Origin: XYA12-FULL-58-9 sp001798605
Lineage (GTDB): Bacteria > Myxococcota > XYA12-FULL-58-9
Assembly: GCA_036736205.1 (NCBI GenBank)
Contig: DAINMX010000045.1
Coordinates: forward strand, 1 to 34,822
Length of the DNA stretch: 34,822 bases
Reading direction: 5' to 3'
Shown here one piece after another: positions 16,233-24,577 of the stretch. How positions within the stretch are numbered: position 1 is the stretch's first letter; each line of letters opens with the position of its first letter. The notes below the pieces were generated by a model. It ran no database searches and was not told the origin of the DNA. It worked only from the letters and a program-made list of their open reading frames with translations. The translations under genes and the position numbers were made by a program.

Positions 16233-16268
16233 GATGTTGCCGATGTTGCCGATGTTGTCGATGTTGCC
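16233..16268. repeat. Four tandem 9-bp repeats (GATGTTGCC)
   Basis: Four copies of a 9-base unit occur in the non-coding gap before the 71-aa gene, with one T substituted in the third copy. It is a short minisatellite with no obvious role. Confidence 0.8.
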
Positions 16269-16341
16269 GAGGGGTTGACGTTTGGCGCCGCTCCGCCTAT
16301 AGCTCGGCCCCTCGACAGCCGTCGACAAAGGCAGGTATCCG

Positions 16342-16557
16342 ATGGTGCAGAAGATCACGATTCCAGATCCAATTCTCTACGACAAGAGATTGATTGAGCG
16401 ACACATCGCCAAAGGCTTCATCACCCGCGCCGAGGTGAACAAACGCGCCGAGGCGGCTGAGGATCTCGTCGACCAAGCCGATTACACGTCTTTCCAAGAG
16501 CTCATCGAAGGCCCAGCAGACAAGTCAGCAACCCCGGGTGAAACACCCAAGGCCTGA
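16342..16557 (+). CDS. Small hypothetical protein (71 aa) upstream of the HtrA protease
   Basis: The small protein begins MVQKITIPDPILYDKRLIE and has a helical, charged middle (about residues 17-55) and an acidic, proline-containing tail. An AGGCAGG-like site precedes the ATG. It ends 27 bases before the HtrA gene on the same strand, so both are probably transcribed together. I do not recognise a family and there is no signal peptide, so it is probably cytoplasmic. Its codon pattern and good spacing support a real gene. Confidence 0.65.
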   Translation: MVQKITIPDPILYDKRLIERHIAKGFITRAEVNKRAEAAEDLVDQADYTSFQELIEGPADKSATPGETPKA

Positions 16558-16584
16558 ACGTCCCTACGTCGAGGAGGCACACCC

Positions 16585-17952
16585 GTGGGCCTCAAAATTC
16601 GCATCCACCTGGTCGCAGTTGTTGTTGCATTTGTGGCTGTGCTTGGCACTTCGGCTGGCGCCAACGCTGCCAGCGGTGACAACGCCAGCAGCGAACGACG
16701 CACTCCCGTGGTGGCCGCAGCGGAGCGCGTATCACCGGCGGTGGTGAGTGTGCGGACCAAAATGTTGGTCACTGTGCGCTCAGATCCCTTTGCTTGGTTT
16801 TACCGCGACCTTTCGGAGCCACGGGCGCGCAGCGTCGAGACTTCCCAGGGCTCTGGTGTCATCATCGACAGTCGAGGATTCGTCCTCACCAACTACCACG
16901 TCATCGCTGCCGGTGGCGACATCGAGCTCGAGCTCGTGACTGGAGAGGTGCTCGACGCGGACGTCGTTGGCTCCGCACCGGAGCACGACCTCGCGGTGCT
17001 GCGCGCCCGCGCCAAGAAGAAGCTGCCGTACCTTGCCATGGGAAAATCCGACGACCTGATGATTGGCGAGACAGTGATCGCAATAGGCAATCCATTCGGG
17101 CTTTCACACACGGTCACCACGGGGGTGATCAGTGCACTGCATCGCACCATCACAACCGGCGGGCGCGTTTACGCCGATTTCATCCAAACCGACGCCTCGA
17201 TCAACCCCGGCAACTCCGGTGGACCGTTGTTGAACATCAAAGGTGACCTCATTGGCGTTAACACAGCGGTCTACGGTCACGCCCAGAACATTGGCTTTGC
17301 CATCCCCATCGACAAGGCTCGCCGCATCGTGACGGATCTGGTTCGCCACGGCGAAGTCAGACGCCCCTACTTCGGCTTCGACACCCAGGATCTTACCCCC
17401 GATCTCGCCACGAGCTTTGGACTTTCACGTCCCACAGGCGCATTGGTCACCACGGTGGTCGATGGCGGCCCGGCGGCGAACAAACTCGAATCCGGAGACG
17501 TCATTCTTTCAGTGGGCGGTGCCCGGGTCGAAGGTCGCAACGATCTGCGCTTCAAGCTCGGGGATTATCCCCCTGGTGCCAGCGCTAGCCTCGAGGTGAC
17601 CCGTGACAAAAAAAGAATCCATGTCGTGTTACGGCCCATTGAGCTCGATCCAACGGCGGCGCTCCACCTCCTGCGTGATAAGGTAGGCATCACAATCGTA
17701 GAGCTCTCGGCCGCAGAGGCCAGCCGCAACAACTTGCCCGCTGGCATCCTCTTGGTGGAAACTGTCGGCGGAGGTTCCGGCGCCCATCGTGCTGGTATCC
17801 GCCCCGCAGATTGGGTCCGCGCCGTCGATTCACAAAAAGTTTTCGGTCGTGAGCAACTTGGCAAAGCCCTTGCTCGCGCCTATTGGCGAGGAGAAGTGAC
17901 GCTGTTAGTTCAACGCGGCCGCGTGTGGCAACAGTTCGCTTTCGAGTTATGA
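16585..17952 (+). CDS. HtrA/Deg-family periplasmic serine protease with two PDZ domains
   Basis: The 455-aa protein starts at a GTG preceded by a strong GAGGAGG site. It has a signal peptide (about residues 1-29), a trypsin-like S1C protease domain with triad His105 (TNYHVI), Asp135 (EHDLAVL) and Ser211 (GNSGGPL), and two PDZ regions (about 262-350 and 365-450), the second more divergent. Such proteases degrade or refold misfolded envelope proteins. The layout matches full-length DegP/DegQ-type proteins. It follows the 71-aa gene and precedes a DUF1844 gene by 140 bases. Confidence 0.94.
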   Translation: MGLKIRIHLVAVVVAFVAVLGTSAGANAASGDNASSERRTPVVAAAERVSPAVVSVRTKMLVTVRSDPFAWFYRDLSEPRARSVETSQGSGVIIDSRGFVLTNYHVIAAGGDIELELVTGEVLDADVVGSAPEHDLAVLRARAKKKLPYLAMGKSDDLMIGETVIAIGNPFGLSHTVTTGVISALHRTITTGGRVYADFIQTDASINPGNSGGPLLNIKGDLIGVNTAVYGHAQNIGFAIPIDKARRIVTDLVRHGEVRRPYFGFDTQDLTPDLATSFGLSRPTGALVTTVVDGGPAANKLESGDVILSVGGARVEGRNDLRFKLGDYPPGASASLEVTRDKKRIHVVLRPIELDPTAALHLLRDKVGITIVELSAAEASRNNLPAGILLVETVGGGSGAHRAGIRPADWVRAVDSQKVFGREQLGKALARAYWRGEVTLLVQRGRVWQQFAFEL

Positions 17953-18092
17953 CTGCCCCAGCGATCGCCAGAGTTTAGCGAAGAGAACACGGAACTGTCT
18001 TTTGTAGTTGTGCACCCATCGGTTGTGTGTGATGCAACCGAGGTTGGAACAGTAGCACCCGGACACACGCACGAGGATACCCGGAGAGTCGG

Positions 18093-18626
18093 ATGACAGA
18101 AGAATCGGAAGGCAAAGGCTTCAAGATCAGGGACCGTCGTCATTTCACCGCAGACGGTGACGTTCGTCCAGAGTCAGAGAACGAGAAACCTCGCGCCCCA
18201 GAGCCGTCCCCACCACCGCCACCGCGCCCGCGCCCGCAACCGCAATCGCAACCGCGACCGCAACCGCAACCGCAACCGGGTCCTGAGTCAAAACCTGCAG
18301 CTGCGTTCCAGCAGAAACAGAGGCCCGCCCCGACTCCTGAAGATCTAGAGTACGCCAAGGTCGCCGGTAAACGCCGAACCATGGACTTCATGAGCTTCGT
18401 CGCCTCCCTGGCCACCAACGCCTTGGCAGCGCTCGGTGCCCTTCCCCCAGAGCAGACCGGCGAGATGCCTTTCAATCCAGATCTTGGCCGTGAGTACATC
18501 GACATCATCGGCATGTTGCAAGAGAAGACCGCGGGAAACCTCTCAGCACAGGAGGCCCAAGCACTCCAACGCATCGTCTCCGATCTGCGCATGGCCTATG
18601 TGGATATCGCGAAGGGCAACAAGTGA
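18093..18626 (+). CDS. DUF1844 domain protein with Pro/Gln-rich linker
   Basis: The 177-aa protein starts FKIRDRRHF within the first 20 residues, as DUF1844 proteins do. It continues through a low-complexity Pro-Gln-Arg linker (about residues 32-70) and ends with the helical DUF1844 core (DFMSFVASLATNAL, LGALP, then DIIGMLQEKTAGNL). A CGGAGAG site lies ahead of the ATG. The family's function is unknown; members are soluble cytoplasmic proteins frequent in deltaproteobacteria. The linker is encoded by a run of CCGCAACCG-like repeats around 18226-18285. Confidence 0.9.
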   Translation: MTEESEGKGFKIRDRRHFTADGDVRPESENEKPRAPEPSPPPPPRPRPQPQSQPRPQPQPQPGPESKPAAAFQQKQRPAPTPEDLEYAKVAGKRRTMDFMSFVASLATNALAALGALPPEQTGEMPFNPDLGREYIDIIGMLQEKTAGNLSAQEAQALQRIVSDLRMAYVDIAKGNK

Positions 18627-18672
18627 GCTCTTGACCGAAGGGTACGAAAACAGCTAATAAGCCCGCCGTTGA

Positions 18673-18748
18673 TCCTCAGTAGCTCAGTTGGCAGAGCGGG
18701 TGGCTGTTAACCACTAGGTCGGCGGTTCAAGTCCGTCCTGAGGAGCCA
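18673..18748 (+). tRNA. tRNA-Asn (anticodon GTT)
   Basis: The sequence folds as a standard cloverleaf. The acceptor TCCTCAG (18673-18679) pairs with CTGAGGA (18738-18744), followed by discriminator G and an encoded CCA. The D arm contains AGCTCAGTTGG, the anticodon loop CTGTTAA gives GTT for asparagine, and the T arm carries GGTTCAAGTCC. It is complete, so nothing has been inserted into it. Confidence 0.97.
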
Positions 18749-18757
18749 AATCTACTC

Positions 18758-18777
18758 CCCCACCAACTTCGGTGGGG
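18758..18777 (+). terminator. Short hairpin after tRNA-Asn
   Basis: CCCCACC pairs with GGTGGGG around a six-base loop, nine bases after the tRNA CCA. The following run has only scattered T, so it is a weak terminator or a processing hairpin. Confidence 0.5.
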
Positions 18778-18789
18778 TTAGTGGTTTAC

Positions 18790-18828
18790 AGAAGCCCCGA
18801 GGCGACCCCTCGGGGCTTCTGCTTTTTT
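18790..18828 (+). terminator. Strong intrinsic terminator downstream of tRNA-Asn
   Basis: A perfect 13-bp stem (18790-18802 with 18808-18820) around a five-base loop is followed by GC and six T. It is the last feature that clearly belongs to the host chromosome before the GC-rich island. Confidence 0.9.
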
Positions 18829-18936
18829 GGCCAGTCCTCGCGGGCATCTGCGCGCTCGCCGTCCTCGCTCCCGCTCTCCACGACCGCAGCCAGAGATCAC
18901 GACCGCCGCCGGCGGCGGCGTCTTCGCGCCCGAGAT

Positions 18937-18978
18937 CGCTCTCTGCGGGCCTCGCCGGGGAGAGAGCCCCAGAGAGCG
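18937..18978 (-). other. Imperfect inverted repeat past the end of the island operon
   Basis: CGCTCTCTG at 18937-18945 pairs with CAGAGAGCG at 18970-18978, extended inward by GGGC/GCCC with one bulge. It lies about 30 bases beyond the stop of the last operon gene on the minus strand. No T-run follows, so it may be a factor-dependent terminator or an RNA-protecting hairpin. A 16-bp perfect GC palindrome sits just beyond at 18903-18918. Confidence 0.45.
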
Positions 18979-19010
18979 TTCAACGGGTCGGGGCCAGCTC
19001 TCGGTGGCGT

Positions 19011-20981
19011 TCAACAGCCGCTACTCCCTTTTCCTGCCACCGTGCGGTAGGCCTGAACAGGATGGGTCGGCTGATCGGGGTGCAACAATTCGAGACGTCC
19101 GTCTGCGACTAGCCTGGAGAGGTAGTGATTTCTCAGCGTCTCAGTGCCTCTGCCAGTCAGCCTGGCGAGGGTGGGCACAGTCTGGAAGCCCCCCCTGCAG
19201 AGGGCAAGGATCACGCGCTCGACCTCTTCGGGCTTCGCCCGCTTCCGGCTGCGGAGTCCCTCCGCTAGGGCAGCCACCTCCGGGTCTAGCGTCGCGTCAG
19301 GCTCGCTATGTTGGGAGCTTGGCTCCTTATGTTGGAAGCTCGGGCCGTTGTGTTGGGAGCTCGCTTCCTTATGTTGGAAGCTCAGGCCGTTGCGTGGGGA
19401 TCTGGTCATCGACGTTGCAGTGCCATCTTCCAGCCCCGGCAGCGGCAACTCGAAGCTGACCGGCGTCGCCTCAGCCCCCGGCCGCTCCCCTGGCAGGAAG
19501 TAGAAGGTCCGCTTGTGGGCCCCGCCGGACTCCAGGAGGCCCCTCTGCACCAGCGACGACAGGGCCACGGTCACGTCGCGCGGGTGCGCGTCGGTCATCG
19601 ATCGCAGCCGAGCGTGGGTGACCGATCGCTCGACGGCGGCGGCCACGAGGGCCAGCTTCTGGACCTCGGAGGCCTGGTCGAAGGCGGCGCCGAATCGCTG
19701 CTCCAGCGCCTGCACGACCTCGGCGGGCAGCAGGCTCGCCATGCGCAGCGTGAAGATCGTCTGCTCGTAGGGCTCGACGTTCTCGACCATCTCAGGCGAG
19801 CGCCAGTGCTGGGTTCGCCAGGCGGACTGGATCTTCGGGATGCCCGAGCCGGCCTGCTCGCCGAGGCCCACGTACCGGAACATGTCCTGCAGCCGCCGGT
19901 TGCGGCAGTCGCTGACGCCGCCGCGCAGGGCGGTCTCGACGGGCATCCGCATGGCGCCGGGGTTGCGGAAGGCGAAGAGGTCGGAGCGCTTCACCACGAG
20001 CACCGACACCCGGCCGGTGTAGTCCGCGTGGATGAGCGTGTTCACGAGAGCCTCGCGCAGGGCCTCGTGAACCGGGGTCTCGTCGATGCGGGTGTCGCCC
20101 CGAAGCTGGAATGGCACGCGCAGGTCGCGGAAGAGCCGCTGGATCGCGAGCGCGTAGAAATCGAAGAGGTTCCCCGACCAGGTGCCGTCCGTGGTCAGCC
20201 GATCGACCCACCGGCTGTCGGGGCGGGCGTCGGCGCGCTCCTGGAAGTCGAGCATGTAGTTGGGGAAGGAGTCCTTGATCGGGACGAGCTTGCCGAACAT
20301 GAGCAGGCCCGCCGAGGTCAGCCCCTCGATGCCAGCCTCCCGGTCGCTGCCGAAGGCGCCGATGGAGCACAGGAACTCCTTCTCGTCGAGACTGTTCCAG
20401 GGATGGTCGGGGCTGCGCGTCTGATAGCGCTGGCGATACTTGGCAATGGTGGTTGCGTCCAGGTCGCCAACACCGAAGCCGCGCAGGATGTGGGCATCGC
20501 GGGTGTCCTCGACCTGCTCGGCGACCATCCGCCGAACGACCTCCTCAGGGCAGCGGTAGTCGCCTTCGTTGTTGCGGCGGAACGAGCCGGTGAGCGGGTT
20601 CGGGCCGACATAGACCGGCCGCTGGCGGCGCGTGGCCCGCGGCACTGCGATGCGAATGACCGCCTTGCCCTCCACGTCCAGTGTCTCGACGTCTTGCTCG
20701 CGCAGCAGGTTTGTGTTCACTCGCTGCGTGTTATTGAGCCCGTCCCAGAGGGCGCGGACCACCTTGGCCGGCACGGTCATGCCCTTGGCGACCAGCTTGC
20801 CGTCCGGGGTCTCCTCGACGCCGAGGAGCACGACGCCGCCATCGGTATTGGCGAAGGCCGAGTATGTCTCGAAGAACGACGAGGGCAGCTCACCGCGACC
20901 ATCCCGCCCAGCGGCGAGCTTCGCCTCGAGGTCAGACCCCTCGACGAGCTGTTCGAGATCCGCTGTGGACATGGACGTCAT
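19011..20981 (-). CDS. AlbA_2 (Schlafen-type) / HATPase_c_4 regulator-like protein
   Basis: The 656-aa protein starts at an ATG with AGGAGG six bases ahead, 20 bases after hsdR, so it is the last gene of the operon. Residues about 10-130 form the AlbA_2 nucleic-acid/ATP-binding domain (pattern ExSDLEAK, then FANTDGGVVLLGV). Residues about 290-400 carry the HATPase_c_4 region (HEALREALVNTLIHADY), as in RecG-like putative transcriptional regulators. Winged-helix segments follow (about 430-500 and 590-645). Between them is a short in-frame repeat rich in Ser, Gln and His. Proteins of this family often sit beside restriction systems. Its exact role is unknown, possibly regulation or RNA/DNA targeting. 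Confidence 0.85.
   Translation of the reverse strand: MTSMSTADLEQLVEGSDLEAKLAAGRDGRGELPSSFFETYSAFANTDGGVVLLGVEETPDGKLVAKGMTVPAKVVRALWDGLNNTQRVNTNLLREQDVETLDVEGKAVIRIAVPRATRRQRPVYVGPNPLTGSFRRNNEGDYRCPEEVVRRMVAEQVEDTRDAHILRGFGVGDLDATTIAKYRQRYQTRSPDHPWNSLDEKEFLCSIGAFGSDREAGIEGLTSAGLLMFGKLVPIKDSFPNYMLDFQERADARPDSRWVDRLTTDGTWSGNLFDFYALAIQRLFRDLRVPFQLRGDTRIDETPVHEALREALVNTLIHADYTGRVSVLVVKRSDLFAFRNPGAMRMPVETALRGGVSDCRNRRLQDMFRYVGLGEQAGSGIPKIQSAWRTQHWRSPEMVENVEPYEQTIFTLRMASLLPAEVVQALEQRFGAAFDQASEVQKLALVAAAVERSVTHARLRSMTDAHPRDVTVALSSLVQRGLLESGGAHKRTFYFLPGERPGAEATPVSFELPLPGLEDGTATSMTRSPRNGLSFQHKEASSQHNGPSFQHKEPSSQHSEPDATLDPEVAALAEGLRSRKRAKPEEVERVILALCRGGFQTVPTLARLTGRGTETLRNHYLSRLVADGRLELLHPDQPTHPVQAYRTVAGKGSSGC
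19309..19392. repeat. Two tandem 42-bp in-frame repeats in the AlbA_2 gene
   Basis: Two 42-base copies (19309-19350 and 19351-19392) with a few mismatches encode four 7-residue units of the type SFQHKEx / SSQHxxx. They lie in the linker between the ATPase and the C-terminal winged helix, and each copy keeps the frame. Confidence 0.85.
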
Positions 20982-21001
20982 GTGGCCCTCCTGATCACCA
21001 T

Positions 21002-24000
21002 CTACACCTCGTCCTGGCCTACCGGGGCCGGTCCATCCGTCCCCAGAACCTCGACTAGCTCAGCGATGACGGAGATCTCGCCCTCCTCGATGCCTTTGAG
21101 GACGATCGGCCGGTACGACGGATTGATGGGCAGCAGCCTGATCACGCTGTGGTGCCAGGTGTCCTCTCCATCGGCGACCTTATCGCTCTCGTACCGTTTG
21201 ACCGTGAAGCGGGCGTCGGTGTCGGGGTCGTGGATGTCGCGGTGCTGGACAAGGACAATGCGTCCTTGCCTCGTTCCTTCAACGGGGCCGACGAACAGGC
21301 ACCACGCACCGTCAGGAATCCGCGGCTCCATGGACTTGCCGACGACCTGGGCCACGAACATCCCAGACCGCAACCGGCGGCTCCCCTCAACCGTGACCCA
21401 GGTCTGCGTGTCCTCTTCTACGTGTTGCGCACCACCGAACGCGCCCGCCGCCGCCTTCAGCGTGAGCAGCGGCACGCACGTTGCGTAGCGCTCCTTGGGG
21501 CTGGGGTGGACGATTCGGAGCCGTGGGCGCCTTGCGTCATCGGCGGTATCCGCGACACTCCCATCTGAGCGAAGGCGCCTGTAGGCTTCCTCGGCCATCC
21601 ATGCCGTGACGACCTTCTGGAATGGAGCGTCGTTCATGAACCGCACGAAGATCTCTTCGTTCTGGTCCATGCGGTCGACGAAGAGCTTCTCCAGCACGTT
21701 CCTGAATAGGAGCTGGAACTTATCACCGGGGTTCACCGCAGCTGCCTGCCGCAACCCTTCGTCGGTCATCGCCTCTTCGACGATCTGGTCGAAGAAGAGC
21801 TGGTCGGCTTGGTTGAAGTCCGTGCCGAACCGCTCGTTCACGATGTCGATCAGTTGTGAGAGGAGCACGGGCTGCTCGCGCAGCACCCCGCTGCCGACTT
21901 CCGCGGGACCGTCGAGACGTCGAGCATCGCCGTCGCGCAGCGATATCGAGCCTTCGCTGATCTTCTGCAGCCGGTAGTATTCGAGCTTGACCTCGTCGTC
22001 GAAGCGATAGGCCTGCCCGCCCGGGCGGCGAGGCAGCTTGGCCGAGAGGTGCCGGATGAAGACGTAGAGACGCTCGAGGTCGGAATCCTGATAGGGGATG
22101 ACCTGGCTCAGGAAGCCGTACAGGTTCTGGAATGCCTGTAGCTTGCCACGCCACAGCTCGGCCTCGTCTTCGTTCTCCGTTTGCCGGGCGGCGAATCGGG
22201 AAACCGCCGGATCGAGGGCCGCGTTCATCGCCTGGTGGTCGAGCGCGCTCTGTTTCTGCTTGGGCTTGAAGTAGACCTCGCAGAACCGTTCCACCTCCTC
22301 GTTCAAGTAGATCCCCGTCACGTCGAGCTCGCTCTTGATGGCGTACAGACGGGCCGGATCGACCTCCTCACCCATCTCCGCGCCCTCGTAGTAGGTTTTG
22401 AAGGCCTCTCGGATCTCTTCGCGGTCGTTCACGAAGTCGAGGACGAACGTATCCTCCTTCAGCGGGTGGATACGGTTGAGGCGCGAGAGGGTCTGCACGG
22501 CCTGAATTCCGGCGAGCCGTTTGTCCACGTACATCGTGTGAAGGAGCGGCTGGTCAAATCCGGTCTGATACTTTTCGGCCACGAGCAAGACCTGGTACTC
22601 CTGCGTGGCGAACTTCTCCGGTAGCTCCTTCTCACGGATCCCCTGGTTCATGCCCTCCTCGGTGTAGGAGACGTCCGGAACCTTGTCGTCGACCACCGTG
22701 CCAGAGAACGCGACCAGCGACTTGATGGGGTAGCCCTTCTCTTGGATGTACCTGTCGAAGCTCTGCTTGTAGCGAACCGCCTCGAGACGCGAACCGGTCA
22801 CGACCATGCCTTTGGCTCGGCCGCCGATCTTGTGGCGCGTCACCGCGTTGAAGTGCTCGACCATCACCTCGGTCTTCTGCGCGATGTTGTGGGGATGAAG
22901 GCGCAGGAATCGCGCGAGTGCCCGTGCCGCCTTCTTGCGCTCGACGTTGGGGTCGTCTTCGCACGCCTTGAGCAGCTTAAAGTACGTCGCGTAGGTCGTG
23001 TAGTTCTTCAGCACGTCGAGGATGAAGCCCTCCTCGATGGCCTGCCGCATGGTGTAACGGTGGGCCGGCTTCCCCCCGTGTCCGAAAACGGCGAAGGTCT
23101 TGTGCTTCGGGGTCGCGGTGAAGGCGAAGAAGCTCAGGTTCGTCTGCTTGCCCCGCTTGGCCATGCTGCGGAACAGTTCTTCGAGGTCCTCGCGGCCTTC
23201 CTCGACCGCGCGTTTCTGCGCCTCTTGCCGGAGCTGCTCGCCACCCAGGACCTCCTTGAGGTCGGTGGCGGTCTCACCGCCCTGGGAGCTATGCGCCTCG
23301 TCGATGATGACCGCGCAGCGCCGCGTCGGAAGGACACCCCCCCCCTCGGAGCCGCGCTCCTCGGCCATCTTCAGGAGCTGCCGGGACACGAACGGGAACT
23401 TCTGCACCGTGCTGATTATGACGGGCACCGCGTTCTCTAGCGCTTCGGCAAGCTGCCGCGAGCGTTCGTCAATCCGCTGGACGACGCCCCGTTTGTGCTC
23501 GAATTGGTAGATCGTGTCCTGTAGCTGCTGGTCGAGGACGACGCGGTCTGTCACCACGATCACGCTGTCGAACACGCGTGCGTTGTTGACATCATGCAGC
23601 GAGGCAAGCCTGTGGGTGAGCCAGCCGATCGTGTTGCTCTTGCCGCTCCCAGCCGAGTGCTCGACCAGGTAGTTGTGGCCGACGCCTTCGGCTCGAGCGG
23701 AGTCCACAAGCGAACACACGGCCTCAAGCTGGTGATAGCGTGGGAAGATCATCGACTCGGTCTTGACCTTCCGGCCCTGGTCGTCGCGCTTCTCGTCGAC
23801 CTGGAGGTGGATGAAGCGGGCAAGAAGGTCGAGCAGGCCGTCGCGGGCAAGCGCCTCCTCCCAGAGATACGCTGTGCGATAGGTGCGCCCGGCCGGGTCG
23901 GGCGGGTTGCCGGCACCACCGTCGGATCCCTTATTGAAGGGGAGGAAGTGGGTGGCGCTGCCGGCGAGGCGCGTCGTCATGATCACGCATTCGGTGTCGA

Positions 24001-24577
24001 CTGCGAAGTGGACGAGCGTGCGGCGCTTGAACTCGAAGATCGGCTCGCGCGGATCGCGGTCCTGCTTGTACTGGCGGCGCGCATCCTCTGCGGTTTGGCC
24101 GGTCATCGGGTTCTTCAGCTCGAGCGTCGCCACCGGGATGCCGTTCAGGCTCAAGGTGACGTCGAGCGACTTCTCGGACCGAGCCGAGAAGTGAAGCTGC
24201 CTCGTCAAGCCGACCCGGTTCTTCGCGTAGCGCTCCTCGAGCTCCGGATTCAGCTCGTGCGCCGCCTTGAAGTAGGCCACATACAGCGTGCGGCCGTAGC
24301 ACTTGAAGCCGTGGCGCAGGGTCGCGAGTGACCCGTTCGTATCCATCCACTTGCACAGATCTGAAAGAACCTGGTCGCCTGTCTTGGCGCCGTGCAGGGC
24401 CTCAAGCTTCGCCCACTCCTTGGGCTGGGTCTCGCGGATGAACTCGAGGACGACCGACGGGAAGATGGCTCGTTCGCGATCGAAACCGTCGCGCTCGATG
24501 GCGACGTAGCCGTTGCCGAGGAGGTGGTGCTCGATGACGGTCTCGAAGGCGGCTTCGGAGTGGCGCTTTTCGCTCAT
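21002..24577 (-). CDS. hsdR: Type I restriction enzyme R subunit with C-terminal LexA/UmuD-like S24 protease domain
   Basis: The start is taken as the ATG at 24577, which overlaps the ptuB stop as ATGA and has a GAGG site upstream (1191 aa). The N-terminal nuclease is visible as Asp139 and the ELK motif (Glu153, Lys155). The translocase follows with Walker A AGSGKS (about 310), DEAH box IIDEAH (about 426), FTATP and QTLSRLNR. Up to about residue 1000 this is a normal HsdR, the ATP-driven motor and endonuclease of a type I system. The last 160 residues are an added S24 domain: an Ala-Gly bond (1044-1045, AAAGAFGG), the serine motif GKSMEPRIPDG (Ser1082) and a downstream Lys (FTVKRY, Lys1127). 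These are the three elements of LexA/UmuD autoproteolysis. It is 20 bases upstream of the AlbA_2 gene. Confidence 0.93.
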   Translation of the reverse strand: MSEKRHSEAAFETVIEHHLLGNGYVAIERDGFDRERAIFPSVVLEFIRETQPKEWAKLEALHGAKTGDQVLSDLCKWMDTNGSLATLRHGFKCYGRTLYVAYFKAAHELNPELEERYAKNRVGLTRQLHFSARSEKSLDVTLSLNGIPVATLELKNPMTGQTAEDARRQYKQDRDPREPIFEFKRRTLVHFAVDTECVIMTTRLAGSATHFLPFNKGSDGGAGNPPDPAGRTYRTAYLWEEALARDGLLDLLARFIHLQVDEKRDDQGRKVKTESMIFPRYHQLEAVCSLVDSARAEGVGHNYLVEHSAGSGKSNTIGWLTHRLASLHDVNNARVFDSVIVVTDRVVLDQQLQDTIYQFEHKRGVVQRIDERSRQLAEALENAVPVIISTVQKFPFVSRQLLKMAEERGSEGGGVLPTRRCAVIIDEAHSSQGGETATDLKEVLGGEQLRQEAQKRAVEEGREDLEELFRSMAKRGKQTNLSFFAFTATPKHKTFAVFGHGGKPAHRYTMRQAIEEGFILDVLKNYTTYATYFKLLKACEDDPNVERKKAARALARFLRLHPHNIAQKTEVMVEHFNAVTRHKIGGRAKGMVVTGSRLEAVRYKQSFDRYIQEKGYPIKSLVAFSGTVVDDKVPDVSYTEEGMNQGIREKELPEKFATQEYQVLLVAEKYQTGFDQPLLHTMYVDKRLAGIQAVQTLSRLNRIHPLKEDTFVLDFVNDREEIREAFKTYYEGAEMGEEVDPARLYAIKSELDVTGIYLNEEVERFCEVYFKPKQKQSALDHQAMNAALDPAVSRFAARQTENEDEAELWRGKLQAFQNLYGFLSQVIPYQDSDLERLYVFIRHLSAKLPRRPGGQAYRFDDEVKLEYYRLQKISEGSISLRDGDARRLDGPAEVGSGVLREQPVLLSQLIDIVNERFGTDFNQADQLFFDQIVEEAMTDEGLRQAAAVNPGDKFQLLFRNVLEKLFVDRMDQNEEIFVRFMNDAPFQKVVTAWMAEEAYRRLRSDGSVADTADDARRPRLRIVHPSPKERYATCVPLLTLKAAAGAFGGAQHVEEDTQTWVTVEGSRRLRSGMFVAQVVGKSMEPRIPDGAWCLFVGPVEGTRQGRIVLVQHRDIHDPDTDARFTVKRYESDKVADGEDTWHHSVIRLLPINPSYRPIVLKGIEEGEISVIAELVEVLGTDGPAPVGQDEV

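Noticed and set aside
16155..16397. Short frame with repeated Ala-Asp-Val across the 9-bp repeats
   Set aside because: It is created by the minisatellite, overlaps the better 71-aa gene and has no convincing ribosome site.
18020..18040. Hairpin CGGTTG...CAACCG between the HtrA and DUF1844 genes as a terminator
   Set aside because: The six-base stem has a long loop and no T-run; it is too weak to call.
18673..18748. tRNA-Asn as the integration target with a duplicated 3' end
   Set aside because: I found no second copy of the tRNA 3' end inside the window, and the recombinase is a serine type. The other end of the island is not visible.
18903..18945. CRISPR-like or RNA gene in the GC-rich repeats before the island operon end
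   Set aside because: There are only palindromes and short simple repeats, with no regularly spaced repeat-spacer pattern.
19308..21488. Very long open frame on the plus strand opposite the AlbA_2 gene and hsdR
   Set aside because: It runs antisense to two well-supported genes, has a biased Leu/Val/Gly/Glu/Arg composition and no domain. It is a by-product of high third-position GC.
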